A stretch of DNA of 64,000 bases from Crambe crambe (lineage: Eukaryota; Porifera; Demospongiae; Poecilosclerida; Crambeidae), in NCBI GenBank assembly GCA_963924555.1, contig OZ004581.1:186001-250000 (forward strand). The letters run 5' to 3'. The position numbers and the translations under genes were made by a program. Each line of letters begins with the position of its first letter. Within the stretch, counting starts at the first letter, position 1. Shown here one piece after another: positions 9,732 to 29,092 of this stretch. The notes beneath the pieces are model-generated. The model made no database searches. It was not told where the DNA came from and saw nothing but the letters and a program-made list of their open reading frames with translations.

Positions 9732-12700
9732 ATGATGGATGGTCCAACTTCCCATAAAACAGAGCTCCTCAACCACTGCAGGATATGTGGGGAGTCTATT
9801 GTGAAACAAAGAGTCACATATAGTTGTTCAGCTCACTTTCAGGAACTCCACAAGTCTTTTGAGCTCGATGTACGAGATGATGAATCCCACATTCACCCCC
9901 CAAAATTCTGCAACAGATGTTTTGTTATGATGAAGAGAGAGCATCCCACAACCACTTTCACTCCCTTTAATTGGATGCCACATAGTGAAACACACTGCAG
10001 AGTAAGAAAAAAGAATAGAAAATAGTAATATTTATACATACATGTACATTTTAGATCTGTGAACACTTTGCATCACATCACAGAGCAGGTCGCCCTCCCA
10101 AATCCCGAAAGAGAGGTCGACCTAGTAGCAATAGCAAAGAGACTACTCTCAGAGCTATAACAGATGCTGAGTCACCAACAGGCCTCAACCGTCTTTATCT
10201 AGGGGTACATGTATTTCCACTGGGGACACCCCTGACTAAAACAGACCTTGAATGTCCCATATGCTGTGACATCTTGCATAAACCCATTGAACTCCTTCCC
10301 TGTGACAACTTGGTGTGTTCAGAGTGCTGCCAGAAGTGGGTAAAGATCTCACCCTCTCAGTGCTGTCCCTGCTGCCATGCTGTCCACCCACTTACTGTCC
10401 GTTCACCCTCAAAAGTGCTCCTGAGTGTGCTTGAAAACTTGCTCATCACCTGTAGCAACTGTTTCCAGGTTGTTAGAGCAGGTGATCACACCAAGCACTT
10501 GGATACAAAGTGCAAAGAGCACCTAGAGCCAGCTCCATCTGGGCCACCAGCATCCACAGCAAGTAATGTAATAAAGAGACTGCTGTCAGAGAGTAAAGAT
10601 GGAGCTACCATCAGTGTGCCTACAGCTGGAAAGGTGATGGTGATCACTTATTATTGTAGCTACATTATGATCATCTCTAAAATGATATAGCCACTCACTC
10701 TGGTCAGAGTTCCTCACTCTGTTGTGTCAACTTGCGATGCCAGCAGAAAGACCATTGCACGACGAAATAAGGCTATGGACCGTGTGAGGGACCTCGTCAG
10801 TGCTGATGATTCTTCTACACAGCTGAAGGAGGAAATTCAACACCTCAACAAAGATGAGCGGCAGGACCTCCTTCAGAATGCAGGATTTACCCTTGAAATC
10901 CCAGCAGAGCAGGGTTTAGCTATGAAGGCAGATCTGGGCCTGCCATGGAACAAACTAAGAGTGATCAGGAGGCAAGAATATACGTATATCCTAGATCATC
11001 CATTCAAAAGTTTATAGGGATATCCCCATAGGTGGCTGCATCAGTGGGGGATTTCACTTAGTAGTGAAGGCAAACAGAGGAAAGTTGCCAGGAAACTGCT
11101 AGGGGGAAATTTGGAAGCAGAATCAGTGCCCCTAACTTTCCCGCTGAAGAAAACTGGGGGGGAGGAGATCAGGGCAAAGGCTTGCTGCTATGTCCCTAAT
11201 CTGGTTACAAAGGTGATCACACTCATTGAGGAAAATGACAAGTAGGCATAATAAATGCACTGCTTAGAAATTAGTAATTAAAAGCCTATTTTTCATACCA
11301 AGGGCTGGCAGGTTGGTTTGGAATGAAGGCATTCCAAACACTGAGTTGTGGGTAAAGCTAGGTGGTGACAAGGGAGGTTCATCTTTCAAGATGAACTTCC
11401 AGATAGTCAATATAGCTCACCCAAATTCCATCCAAAACACCTGCGTCTTCACAGCATTTGAAGCCCCAGATAGCAGATCAAACCTCAACATCACTCTGCA
11501 AAGATACCAGGAGCAAATTAGTCAACTCCAGTCCCATATTTGGAGGTACATGATTGAATTTTGTGTGGTATTAATAAGTCTAGTACCTCCTTCTTAACCA
11601 GACAAAAGTCCCTGAGGGTTTTCCTTTCTGGGGATTATGAATTTCTGGGGAAAATGTATGGGATCTCTGGAGCTTCAGGTATGGTCTATTCACTACTTAC
11701 TGCCATATTGAGAGATCTGTGGTGGTTTAGGGCGTCACTGCTGTCTCTTTTGCGCCATCACTTCCACTGAGCTGAAAACGCCTCCAACTTCCAGACGAGC
11801 AGGTTCTGTGCAGCCACGCACACTAGAGACTCTGAAGGCTGATCACTCAAGGTTTTTGGCTAACGGCGCCATTCACTCCGACGCTAAGAGATACAACAAT
11901 GCCATATGCCCTTCTTTATTTGATATCCCATTGGATCAGGTACATTACCACATAGATTTTGTACAATAACAATTTACACACAACATACCTTAGGTGTGCA
12001 TTCCAGGGCTCCATATTAGCTTGGGTATCTTCTTCCGCATCTATACCCTTATGGAGGAAGCATGCCACAAGCTTGATCTGGAAGTTGCCCAGAAAACAGG
12101 CTCCATTGACCATCAGGGTGGTGCTTCCTTTGAGAGCTACGTCAGTGCCTTGAATGAATTGTCCCTATTGAAGGAGCAGCAGGAAAGGGAAGAGCAGGCA
12201 GCGACTGTACTTGAGCAGATCAGCACTCTACTGGCCCTAACACTTCCACAAGGAAGTTCTGCATTGGAGGGAGTGAGGAAAGAGGCCAGAGTCAAGAGAC
12301 TTGCTCTTCAAGCAACGGTATAACCAAAACTTATTTATAAAAAAACTGTGTAGCTGCGCTCACCAATTCTCTGTAATAGGATGCTACAGTCAAAGATTTG
12401 GAAGGGAAACTCAAAAAGGGTTTCAGTTTAGAGGATGGGCCCTTCGTGAAAGGCCTGGATGCTGCCTTGAAATCGTTCAAAGTAGAACGCCAGGCCTACT
12501 ATGGTGGAACATTCATAGGCAACCATGTTCACAAGTGCCTAAAGGTAACTTACAAAGCAACAGTGAAGTATAATGTAATCAAATGATTGTATCACAGTCT
12601 TCCAACACTGAAACCCTATGCGAGGCCATAGTAGATACTGCTCGCAAAGTGTGTCCAACCCTTGTCAGTGATGCCACAGACATCAGCAAACGATTTTTAG

Positions 12701-13152
12701 AGGCATTCAGCAAGTTTTCAGCCTGCCATAACATATACAATGGCAATTACCTAGAAGATCACCAGATAGATCAACTAGGTATTATATATCTATTACCTGA
12801 CAACATTGTCATTAATGTTGTTTACTTTCAAATTCTAGAAAAAAACATAGAGGCCTTCATGGGGTTTTATCGCTCCACCTTTCCTCAAGCATCCGTCCTT
12901 CCAAAAATGCACCTCATGGAATCTCACATGGTACCTTGGTTAAGAAAATGGCACCTGGGATTCGGAATGATGGGTGAACAGGGAGCAGAATCCATTCACG
13001 CCAGCTTCAATTCCATTGAACGATCATTTGCCAACATGATACACAACAGGGTTGATAGACTGCTATCGGTGGTCAAGGAGCATCATCTCAGAATATCACC
13101 AGCAAACATAACACTGCTCCCTCCTGTAAAAAGGAGGAAAAAAGAAGAATAA
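9732..13152 (+). CDS. RAG1-like DDE transposase, 11 exons, intact
   Basis: Exons 9732-10001, 10055-10633, 10691-10971, 11032-11241, 11312-11545, 11602-11678, 11731-11939, 11994-12317, 12380-12544, 12598-12778 and 12839-13152; all phases agree and give 947 aa. N-terminus: CRICG (from residue 16), ...SHIHPPKFCNRC..., W-P-H-x4-CRIC, matching the RAG1 zinc-binding dimerisation domain. A basic GRPPKSRKRGRP stretch follows, then a RING finger (CPICC at 157-161) and a C2HC-type finger, as in RAG1. Core: first Asp in KLGGDKGG (D466), second in FLSGDYEFL (D536), C(2)C at C555/C558, H(4)H at H868/H873, and Glu in GEQGAE (E890/E894). The D-to-CxxC spacing (19 and 22) equals that of RAG1 D708 to C727/C730, and H-to-E is 17-21 against 20. 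It ends in a basic KRRKKEE. Intron 3 is best read as GC-AG (donor GCAAGA at 10972). Family role: cut-and-paste transposition in the nucleus. An upstream non-coding exon is possible. Confidence 0.88.
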
Positions 13153-13193
13153 TTTTAGAAGTAGAAAGGATGTCTATACAATAATAGTCTAAT

Positions 13194-13199
13194 ATTAAA
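13194..13199 (+). other. Probable poly(A) signal of RAG1-like transposase
   Basis: ATTAAA 42 bp after the transposase stop codon, inside the element. Confidence 0.4.
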
Positions 13200-13563
13200 T
13201 CTCGCATAACTCTTACTGGAAAAAATGTAGCACCTTGGATGACAGCTGACCTTGTCTCATTTTTCATGGTCTTTCCAGCATTGTCTTTCAAACCCTTCTC
13301 AAAATTGAAGCATCCTTGGTATATGGCATTCTAAACAACTGACAACAAGCGCTTGTAGATCTCTAACCGTTCAACGTAGAAACTCCGTTCGCGCTGCATC
13401 AGAATCAGCTAGCTTCACTGTCTTTAGTGAGTACTACATGGAGGAAAACTCTGGAATGCGCTAGGCGTGGCATAGATTGCTGATAGGCAGGAAGTCGATT
13501 TCCTGTTATTTTTAACCCTGGGGAAAACATTTCACATACGTAACCAAGTGTCCGCGTCACGAT

Positions 13564-13581
13564 TGGAATGAAACGGCTGTG
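13564..13581 (-). repeat. Right terminal inverted repeat of RAG1-like transposon
   Basis: Exact reverse complement of the left end, followed by CTAGCTAGC, which mirrors the left flank. Confidence 0.85.
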
Positions 13582-15402
13582 CTAGCTAGCTTTAATTGCA
13601 TACCACCTCGCCCCAATAGCTGACCGGGTCGTAACAGAAGCAAGTAGCTGGCAGCTCTATCTCTACTTTTGGATCAACTCAACTAGAGGTACATAATTGT
13701 TTAGCAACTACAGTTGCAGTTGTCACATTGCACCTCTTAGCTATAGTTTACCTAGCTATCTATAATATTGTAGCTTACTATAGCTAGTTATTGTGTGTCC
13801 AGACCTTCAGTTGCAAAAAAACAAAACAAAATGAGATCTGGTCTTAATAATTATGACTGTGCTAATAATAACTGCTCTGACTTTCTTAACACTTATTATA
13901 ATTCAGTGTTGGTTGGTATAGTGGCTTGCCAGTAGATGACCACTTCACCCCCATATTATGTAGCTAATGATATAGTACACTTAGTACAATGCAGTGCCAT
14001 CTCTCTCTATTATAGTTCAGTGTTGGGTGGTATAGTCTATATGTGTGGTTTGCATCCCCATAATTATGTAGCTAATGATATAGTACACTTAGTCATCACT
14101 TGTACAATGCAGTGCCACTCTCTATTTCCTATCATCTCCCAAATTTGAGCTCAGGTTTAGGACTATCTCTATTGGCTGGCATGCCCATTTCTAACCACTC
14201 AACCTTGAATGTTTGCTTAAGAACAACAACAAAACAACAACAACAAAAATAACGACCAAAAAGCAACAATATTTTTACTTGCCCCAAATTTCAAACACTG
14301 CTGATGTCCAATGCAAATCGATTTCGCAGACTTAGGGAAGATTTTAACGATTTGTTTACCACCAAAGCTGTTGGTTTATTTACACAGAGTGAGTGTGATT
14401 ATTTGTGTTGTTGACTTCTCTGTCCTCTCACCTCAAGATTCCCAAAGCAGTACTAATCACCAGGGAACATTTCCCCTTTTCTATCCCCTCTCTTCAAACA
14501 AAAGCAAAAATAAACAAATAATAAACAAAAACAAAAAAAATGCAACATAAATTGACAGTTATAACTAAACGAAAGAAAATTCTTTTTCTGTAATCATCTT
14601 TATAATAATGATCACGCTTACAGTACCACCAAGCATCAATTCTATTGATGAGTGCAGTCACTTTGCCAAATAAATTGGCTTTGTAATAATTATGCTATTG
14701 TGTATAACTCTGTTTACTTATACAAAGTCCTGGAAAATAGATTTTTTATGAGTTACTCAGGATGGTACAGTATGGGCTACCAGGTATTTGGAAACATATC
14801 ATCCCAGATCAAATTGTGGTTAGTCTGGATAAGGAACTTGGATTCCCAAGTTACTCCATTACTGCTGGCTCAAGTTCAGTGAATTTGGTCAAGAATTGAA
14901 CTTCTAGAACAGGAAAATAAATTTGTTGTAGTGAACATACTTCCTATAGTGACATCTGCAAGTTCAGAGTGCAGGACAGTGGAGCCCTATTAATGAATGG
15001 GTAGTGTAATGCAGTTAGAGTCAGGTGATTCTACACATGTAGCTAACATTATAGTCATTGTTCTCTGTACAATCTATTTTTGGCTGTGACTTTCAAAGGT
15101 TTTATTTATAGATGTGTTGCTCTTATTGCTAAAAGGTTTCCAATTATTATGACTTCCATCCTTGTGACTAAGGGAGTGACTTTGTTTCATAGCAACCAGC
15201 AACCAACAGATCTGTTACCATTCCTAGTATCCATTTCTTTGTTTCTTAGCAACCAGTAGCACATGATCTCCACCTCAGGATTACTAGATTCAAACTGATA
15301 TGGTGAAGGCATGGACTAATGTAGTTTATTGGCTGAAATCTCTGCTAGAGTTACCTCTTTAATTATTCAGGTCTGTAACAAAGGACAAGACAACTATTGA
15401 TC
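13582..15402. other. Spacer with one tandem duplication
   Basis: About 1.8 kb between the transposon and the calpain start. Apart from the duplication at 13903-14126 there are A/C-rich runs and no supported exon. The promoter of the calpain gene should lie in the last few hundred bases, but no core element is clear. Confidence 0.5.
13903..14126. repeat. ~110-bp tandem duplication
   Basis: Two adjacent copies starting TTCAGTGTTGG and sharing TATGTAGCTAATGATATAG and ACAATGCAGTGCCA. Non-coding. Confidence 0.7.
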
Positions 15403-21730
<6,328 letters not shown>

Positions 21731-21754
21731 CAACAAAAAATCTTTTATCAGCTA

Positions 21755-21760
21755 ATTAAA
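21755..21760 (+). other. Probable poly(A) signal of calpain gene
   Basis: ATTAAA 25 bp after the calpain stop codon. Confidence 0.4.
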
Positions 21761-21891
21761 ATCCCTTATCATTAGAGAGTTTAGTATTAGCATTGCTATT
21801 ATAATTATGCTGAATATTTTTAATACATTATTTTTGTATTATAGTAATTATTATTGACAATTATGATAATGCTAGGATTATAAGGGCTATA

Positions 21892-21897
21892 TTTATT
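21892..21897 (-). other. Probable poly(A) signal of YDVP receptor gene
   Basis: AATAAA on the minus strand, about 80 bp beyond the stop codon at 21976. Confidence 0.5.
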
Positions 21898-21975
21898 ACA
21901 GCCATCAGCTATAGAAGTGATTTGGATGTGTATGGATAAGATTGATGTTATAAGGATTAGTTATTATACTACAAA

Positions 21976-24900
21976 TCATTTTGATGGAAGGGGTGTGTCT
22001 GAAGGAGGTGGGGACTTGCTGGGAACATCATAATGCCCTGCCCCCACTTCCTTCCCCCCAGCACCTCTTGGTACATCATATGTTGCCATGGCAGCATCTC
22101 TGGAACTGGTTCTGACCTTTTCCTTGTCTTCTATGAATCCATTTATCTGTGAACCAGATGGACGAGATGGTGGAACATCGTACATTTGATAGTTTGGGTT
22201 GGCAAAACTAGCACCAACTCCGTCCAAACTGTTTTTCTCGCGAGGATTACTTGGAGGAACGTCATACATGGCATAATTGGGATTAGCGATACCACCTTCG
22301 TTACCTCCTGAACTATTTATCTTTCGAGGATTGCTTGGCGGTACATCATACATGCTGTAGTTCAGATTAGCAATTCCCTCATTAACTGTTTGTGAATCCA
22401 TTTTCTGACGAGGGGGCACACTGTATCTGTTGTAATTTGGATTAGGTGACCTTCCGTTGACCTCAGAGGAAGTGATTTCTTCGTGAGGATGATTAGGAGG
22501 TACATCATATGTGGTAGAATTGGATGTCGTATCATTAACCTTTGACCTACTCACTCGTTCACGAGGGTCGTCATTAGCAGGCACATCGTACATAGCATAA
22601 CTCATGTTTTTAGTCAAATGGACAGCTCCTTCTTGTGCTGCCATATTCTGTCGGTTGTCCTGACCATCAGTAGAGAAACCATTAGTGATAGGTAGGTCAC
22701 CTACATCACGCAATTGTATCTTAGCCTCATCTTTATTGCGCTCAGAGCTGACGTCTCCTTTCTTAGTTTTATCATCTTTTCCCAGTGAGGCATACATGGG
22801 ATTACTTGCTATACTTGACACACTAACCGAATGGCTTCGTGTAGTGGGCAGTTCTCCTGTAATGCCCTGGTCTTCCTTCGTTGTCACTCTATAGCTGGTT
22901 CCTTTCAGCCCTTGACGGTGGCTGGTGGATATTGTATTACTTCTAATTGCAGGAATTTCACTATAACTTGCATTCTTGAGTACTTTACCCTCTTTCGAAG
23001 AGTCCTTCTGTCCTTGCTTCTCAAGGGACTTTTGGTTCTTCTCCTTGTAGCCAGGGTTAGGGACTACCTCGTAGTCATTACCAACAGCGGGATTAAGAGC
23101 TGGCATATCTCGATCCTCTAGCTTGAGCTTGGGATCGCTTCCCTGGCTGCTAATGGATGATCTTTTTGGACTTAGTGGGTGGGACTCCTCGGTAGATACG
23201 AACCCCAAACTGCGGACGAAGACAGGTTCATAGTCACTTGGACGACGCTCGTGCGTCCTCTTTTTTCTTGGACCATCAATTTCGGAGTAAGGATTAGAGA
23301 ATGTCGTGTCTTCGTTTCTGGCCGGAGGAAGTTTAGGAGGAATGACTTCATATGTTCCATCTTCTGAGGTGTTATCGGGGTGAATTGACCGCATGGGGAG
23401 GCTTGGGTAAGGGTTCATTCTGTGAGAGGGTGCGTGCATAAAGATATAAATTGTAATGACAGAGAGATTTTTTAGGAACTATGATCTAAAGATGGAAATT
23501 TTATGAGATCAGTAACACTCTAATATGAATCTCATTCACTGTGATGCTTAGATTCACTTTTAGCTGTTAAAACCTAAATCAGTAATCAAAAAATTTAGCC
23601 TTTTTTCAGGAATTTATAGCCAAAAAGTGAATCTAAACATCTGCCTAGATTCACTTTTGACTATTAAAACCACATTAAAATAACCCCTGTACCCCCCCCC
23701 CCCCCCGTAACTTAAAATTGCAATTTGCTCCAAGTGACTCAACAACATTGTAACTTGAACTTACTCTGCATTGAGTTTACTCAGTGAATATTTCTTCTTC
23801 TTCTTGTATGAGATGATGCAGGCCACAACGATGATAATCAAAAAAAGGGTGACAAGAATGACTCCTCCAATCACCCCTCCAGCTATCGCGATGATGGGAG
23901 TGGAGGAAGGAGAGGAAGAAGGCAGAGCACACTGCTCGCCATCACTACGGGAGTTGATGACAACATCACACGTTCCATCAACATTCAAGGCCACACTTAA
24001 GACATTAACTGAAGGATCGTTCCCTATCCACCTCTCCATCAACATCGTTAACTGAGAAGCCGTCATCATTATCGTGCCATGGATCTCAGCCCGGAAAGTC
24101 ACCGTTTGCTCCGAACTCGGAAAACAATGAAGTAAGCTTTCTGTTAGACGGTCAGCCACTAAACCACATGAACAGAGACCGTTGATGGCATCAAGAACCT
24201 CAGACATTATGTCTGAAACTTTCTCAGTACTTCGATCACCCTAGAAGTTATGATCAGTATTATAATTGATAGCAGTAGCTAGCTGACTTCATTGCAGTAC
24301 ATTACAACACTACTACATGTTGTGTATATGCTGCTAGTTACTACTCACTGTCCATTCCTGGCAATTAGATACACTTTTTAGTCGCAATTGAAATAGTAGT
24401 TCTGTGGAAGAAAATTACACAATCATTATTCACTTATTCAAAATCCTCAATTGTAAACTTAGATTCGCAGAAAGTGAGTGGAACTAACTATCATGTGACA
24501 TATCATGTGACTTTCTTACTATCATCAGTTGTAGTGAATGACTGATAAGTTGGTGGACCACTTCCAGCAGAATTCACTGCAAATATTGCACATCTGTATG
24601 GAGTGTTGGGACGAAATCCATCCATCATATTCGTGCCCGTTCCAGTGAAGGTTTGCCTGATGGAAGCAGTGGCATTGGAGTTGCAAGAAACAGTGTAGCC
24701 TGTGATGACTCCGTTGCGATCTCGGAGGGGAGGGGCTGTCCAATTGAAAGTCACTTGCCGAGGACTGGCATTGACTATTAAGGAGGATGGGGCAGCGGAG
24801 GGCACTAGAAATTCAGAGTTCAGAGAGAGTGAGATTGGGAGAGATGGTATAGCTAGCAACAAGTTAAATATTAATCTTATGTAAGTAGAGTGGAACCTCT

Positions 24901-27900
24901 CTATAGTGGCCACCATGGGGGAATGAACCTTTATAAAGGGGTGGCCTTATTTCAGGGGTTGATTGTACTAAAAGAGCACATTTTTGGGGATCTACGTAAC
25001 AAAGTGTCTATTATTTTAGGGGTGGTTCCACTGTATTTTATCTTTAATATCTAGGTAGTTGTTCAAGGCTATTCAAAATATACAATATATAGAACTTGCA
25101 ATTGCCAAAAGATATCCAATAGTAGTACTGTAGCTACCGTAGTTGACTGTCACGGCTAAACATATACCTATTTCCATGGTTCTAGATGTGATAGTTGCAG
25201 CTTCTGATAAGTAGCCATCTATTTGAGCATACACAGAACATTCGTAAGAGCTCCCTTCTTCCAAGTTGGTCAAACGAGCGGTGGTCTCTCCAAAGGCTGT
25301 AGTGACCGTACCGGGCACAGGGAGACCTTCAGCAAGAGGAGTGCAGTTAACAGCGTATTGAAAGAAAGAACGACGTGTTTGCTGTGGAGGCTGCCAGGAG
25401 AGAGTGAGGTTTGTGGCTGTGGAAGAATTCCAGAGCATTTGAGGTGGTCCTGATCCTGTAAAGGAATGAATCAATCACTTGCTTGTGAGGCTACAAGCTA
25501 TGGTACGAAGCTATGGTGCAGTGCTTCAAAAAAGACAGTAATGCTGTTCCAGACATAGCTACAGCACCTGATGATAGTCCTAAATATGTTTTGTAGCTGT
25601 TAATAGGAAGAATTTTATCAAAAAAAAAGTTGATAAGATAAAATGGGTAAAATGAGGCTGTTATTTCAAGCACTGCAACTTCTTATGTTGATCCTGTACC
25701 TTGTACAAGTAACAGTATTGGTTTGCTGACTCTATTTGATACTCTGCAGGTGTACACTGTGTTATTGACATTGAGATTGGTGGTGTTAAAGACCAAGTCA
25801 AGAGCTTGTGTGTTTGCATCCGTGAGAATGACGTCTCCTGTACCATTGAGCCATTCTATCCGTTCACTCTGCCCACCCTCACCAGCTGAACACCTGATGG
25901 AAGTGGGAGCACCAAGAAGCACTCCAGTCGGGAAACTAACCACTGATTCTGCATACAAAACAAAAAAAAATATCATTCAGTCAAATCACAAGTTTGAGTG
26001 GTATTCTCTCCTTAATTGAAGAAGTATATACAATCAATCACCTTGCACATTCAATTCCATAGAAGTTGTGTTTCCGCGATTATTTCCAACCGTACATCTG
26101 TATATCCCCACGTTCTCTGTCTCGTTTGTCCTCCGAAGCCTTAGGACATTGTGGTATACTGCCGAAGTCATGACCACTCTTTGGCTCTCCTCGAATGTCA
26201 CTCCATCTTGACCAATAAGGACACCGTTGTGAGTCCATGTCACTGTGGTAACAGGTCCACCACTGGACATACATATCAGGCTGGAGCTGACAGAGTCATA
26301 TGTCAAACTCGTTATAACAAGTCTCCCTAAAATATATATAAGGTCAAAATTCATAGGAGAACCTATAGTCTATGCAATGGTCATATAGTGCCACCCAACG
26401 ATTCTTGTCTTATATCGATAATTTTATCTATAGGCTATACACTAACTACCAGTATTTTGATATTCATTAGAGCAGCGACACTCCTTGAATTGGTGCAAAC
26501 CACCAAAACATGAATATCATCAATATCTTGCTGATGTCATACCATACATACCCCCCATAAAACATCACCACTAAAAGTCTATTTGCGTTCACTTTGTCCC
26601 TTGATCATTCACTATATCTGCTCAATTTTCACAATTAAAACATCAGCAGAGAGTTGATCACCCACTCTATCAGCTGGTTTTTGATATTTGAAATTTGGTT
26701 AAGAATTGAGAAAGTTGTAGCAGTCATAATAGATGGATCAAGTGTGCACTTAAAAACTTCCAGTCAGGCATATGATAGCCAGTACCTGTGTTTGGTGGAT
26801 ACAGTCCAATGATGAGTTCTTGCAGCACGTCATCCACACCTGGTATTTTGCACTGAAATAAACCCCCTGTGAAAGCACTCGACACGCTCCCAGCTCTGTT
26901 CAGCCTCACAACACTACTCCCCCTGTTGCTATAAAAACCTACACCTCCTGGCAGGTCTATCAGATTGGGGAGATCTGTACCACTGGAATTGAACCAGTCC
27001 CCCCTGGCCCCCCTCCCAGAGGACCCTCGACAGCAGTTGAGATTGGAGGTCAAACAGAAGAGAGCACTTTCTCCCTCACCGATGTCCTGCGGGTCAAATA
27101 TGGAATTATTTCCAAATCTTTCTCCATTCAGCTGTAACAGCACCTCTGCAAAAAAAGAGAACTCATCGTAGCTTTCGGAATGAGAGACTTGCCATATTGA
27201 TAGTTGAGGTAGATTTACATTGAAAGGATAAATGGACACCCTTTGTAGAGAGGTTGTCCTCTTTTGGAGTTGTTTTGTATAAAGGTACTTTTAAAGGCTT
27301 GTCCTCTTTCAGAGTGTCCTTCATTGGAGGTTCCTTGTAGGACTATACTGAATTTCATACCTTGAGCAGGACGAGTTGTCACATTAAACGTAAGGTTCGG
27401 CCCGATCCCTCCGTTAGAATTCACAGCCCCAATCTCAATCGTATACTCTGTGTTGGGAATGAGATTCATTTCAGTCAGAGTCTGATTCCTAGAACTCATT
27501 CTGGTGACATTTCTGATTCGGGTTCCATAAAAACTGATGATGAAGAGTCTGTAGCCGGTGATTTCACTGTTACGTTGCAAGCATTCCACTCTCTCCCAGC
27601 TTATACTCAAGGTGGTCATAGTTTCCATTACTGTCGGTGACTGAGGCATGCCTGAAGGTGCTACATGGGAGTTAAGTAAGCAAGTTAATAATGGTCAGAA
27701 GAACTAAAACACAGTGGAAATTCAGACATTCCAAAAAGAAAACAAAAATGACAATCTAAAAGTATATATTTTCCATCACTGTCAGTGATGGAGGCATGCC
27801 CGAAGGTGCTGCATAAGCAAGATAATAATGGTTAGAAGAACTAGCTAAAACACAGTGGACACTCCAAAAGAAACAAATCTCTCAAAAAGGACTATCTTTA

Positions 27901-28993
27901 AAGCATATGCACTCACATAGCTACAAAATAACCTCCAAAAGCCTCTCTATACAAGGTTGTGTTCCAAGTGTGTCCCTTAGTCAGAGTCTCCCACTGCATA
28001 TATCTATCTATGTAGCTAGCTATCCACTGAGTTATGATTGACATTTACCATCAGTGGGTGTAGTGAAACTTGTGTTTGCTGGTTCCCCATCGCCTATGTC
28101 ATTGACTGCAACTAGTGAGATGAAATAGAGAGAGTCTTCCTCCAATGGAGAAAGGGTGTAGGTAGTGACGTCTCCATCCTCAATACTCTGGACTATGGTC
28201 TCCTGAACCCCTGGACAAGATCCAGCATAGGTGTAACTTAGTCGGTATTCGCTGATGATTTGATTTGGAAGACGGTTCCATGAGATTTGAATGGAAGTGG
28301 AAGATGATGGACTAACAGTCAAGTTTTGTGGCGCCATAGGAAGTTCAACTGTGAGAGGGAAACAGAGTGGAACAGGGGAAGTAGGCAGTAACAAAGGAAA
28401 TGGGGGAGAGAGAGGAGGAGGAGGGGGAGAGGGAGGAGGGGGAGGGGGAGAGAGAGGAGGGGGAGGGGGAGAGAGAGGAGGAGGAGGGGGAGAGAGAGGA
28501 GGGGAGGGGAAGAGGGGGAGGGGAGGAGAGGGAGGGGGAGAGAGAAGTGGGGGAGGAGGTGACAGGTCCAATTAAAATCTGAAGATGTATCCTTCCCCTC
28601 TCCGCTTCCTCCCCTCCTCCCTCCTCCCTCCTCCCTCCTCCCCCTCCTCCCTCCTCCCTTCCTCCTCCCCCTCCTTATACAAACTTCTTATTATGATGCC
28701 TTACTTACTGATAATTGATAAAGATTGGTTGGACTCTCCTCTGACATTGCGAACCACACATGTGAACTCCCCTAGGAAAATCCCCAATCTGCTTCCAGTG
28801 AGTATGTTCAGGTAAGTAGCACTTTCTTGGTCCATTATTCGTTGATGAAATTGGAATTCAGAGTCTGAAGTTGGAACTAACGTTCCGTTTCGCAACCAAG
28901 TGACTTCGCTAGCAGGCCCTCCCACTGAAGTACAGGTCAGAGTGTGACTATCAAAACTGAACTCAAGGTTTGTTACTTGAGGAGAACCTTGAT

Positions 28994-29092
<99 letters not shown>

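Larger units (their letters stand above)
9222..13581. mobile_element. Complete RAG1-like (Chapaev/CMC- or Transib-type) DNA transposon
   Basis: A 4360-bp element bounded by perfect 18-bp inverted repeats CACAGCCGTTTCATTCCA (9222-9239) and its complement (13564-13581). It is flanked by CTAG (9218-9221 and 13582-13585); the flank is a CTAG run, so the duplication could be 4 or 8 bp. It encloses one intact transposase gene on the plus strand. A shared subterminal motif ACATACGTAA occurs near both ends. A 4-bp duplication and CAC-starting ends match the Chapaev branch of the CMC superfamily, while the transposase N-terminus matches RAG1. Perfect ends and an unbroken gene suggest a young, possibly mobile copy. 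No RAG2-like kelch gene is inside. Confidence 0.85.

Noticed and set aside
9222..13581. Possible RAG2-like partner gene in the transposon, as in ProtoRAG
   Set aside because: No kelch-type or second-strand gene fits; the minus strand holds only short shadow frames.
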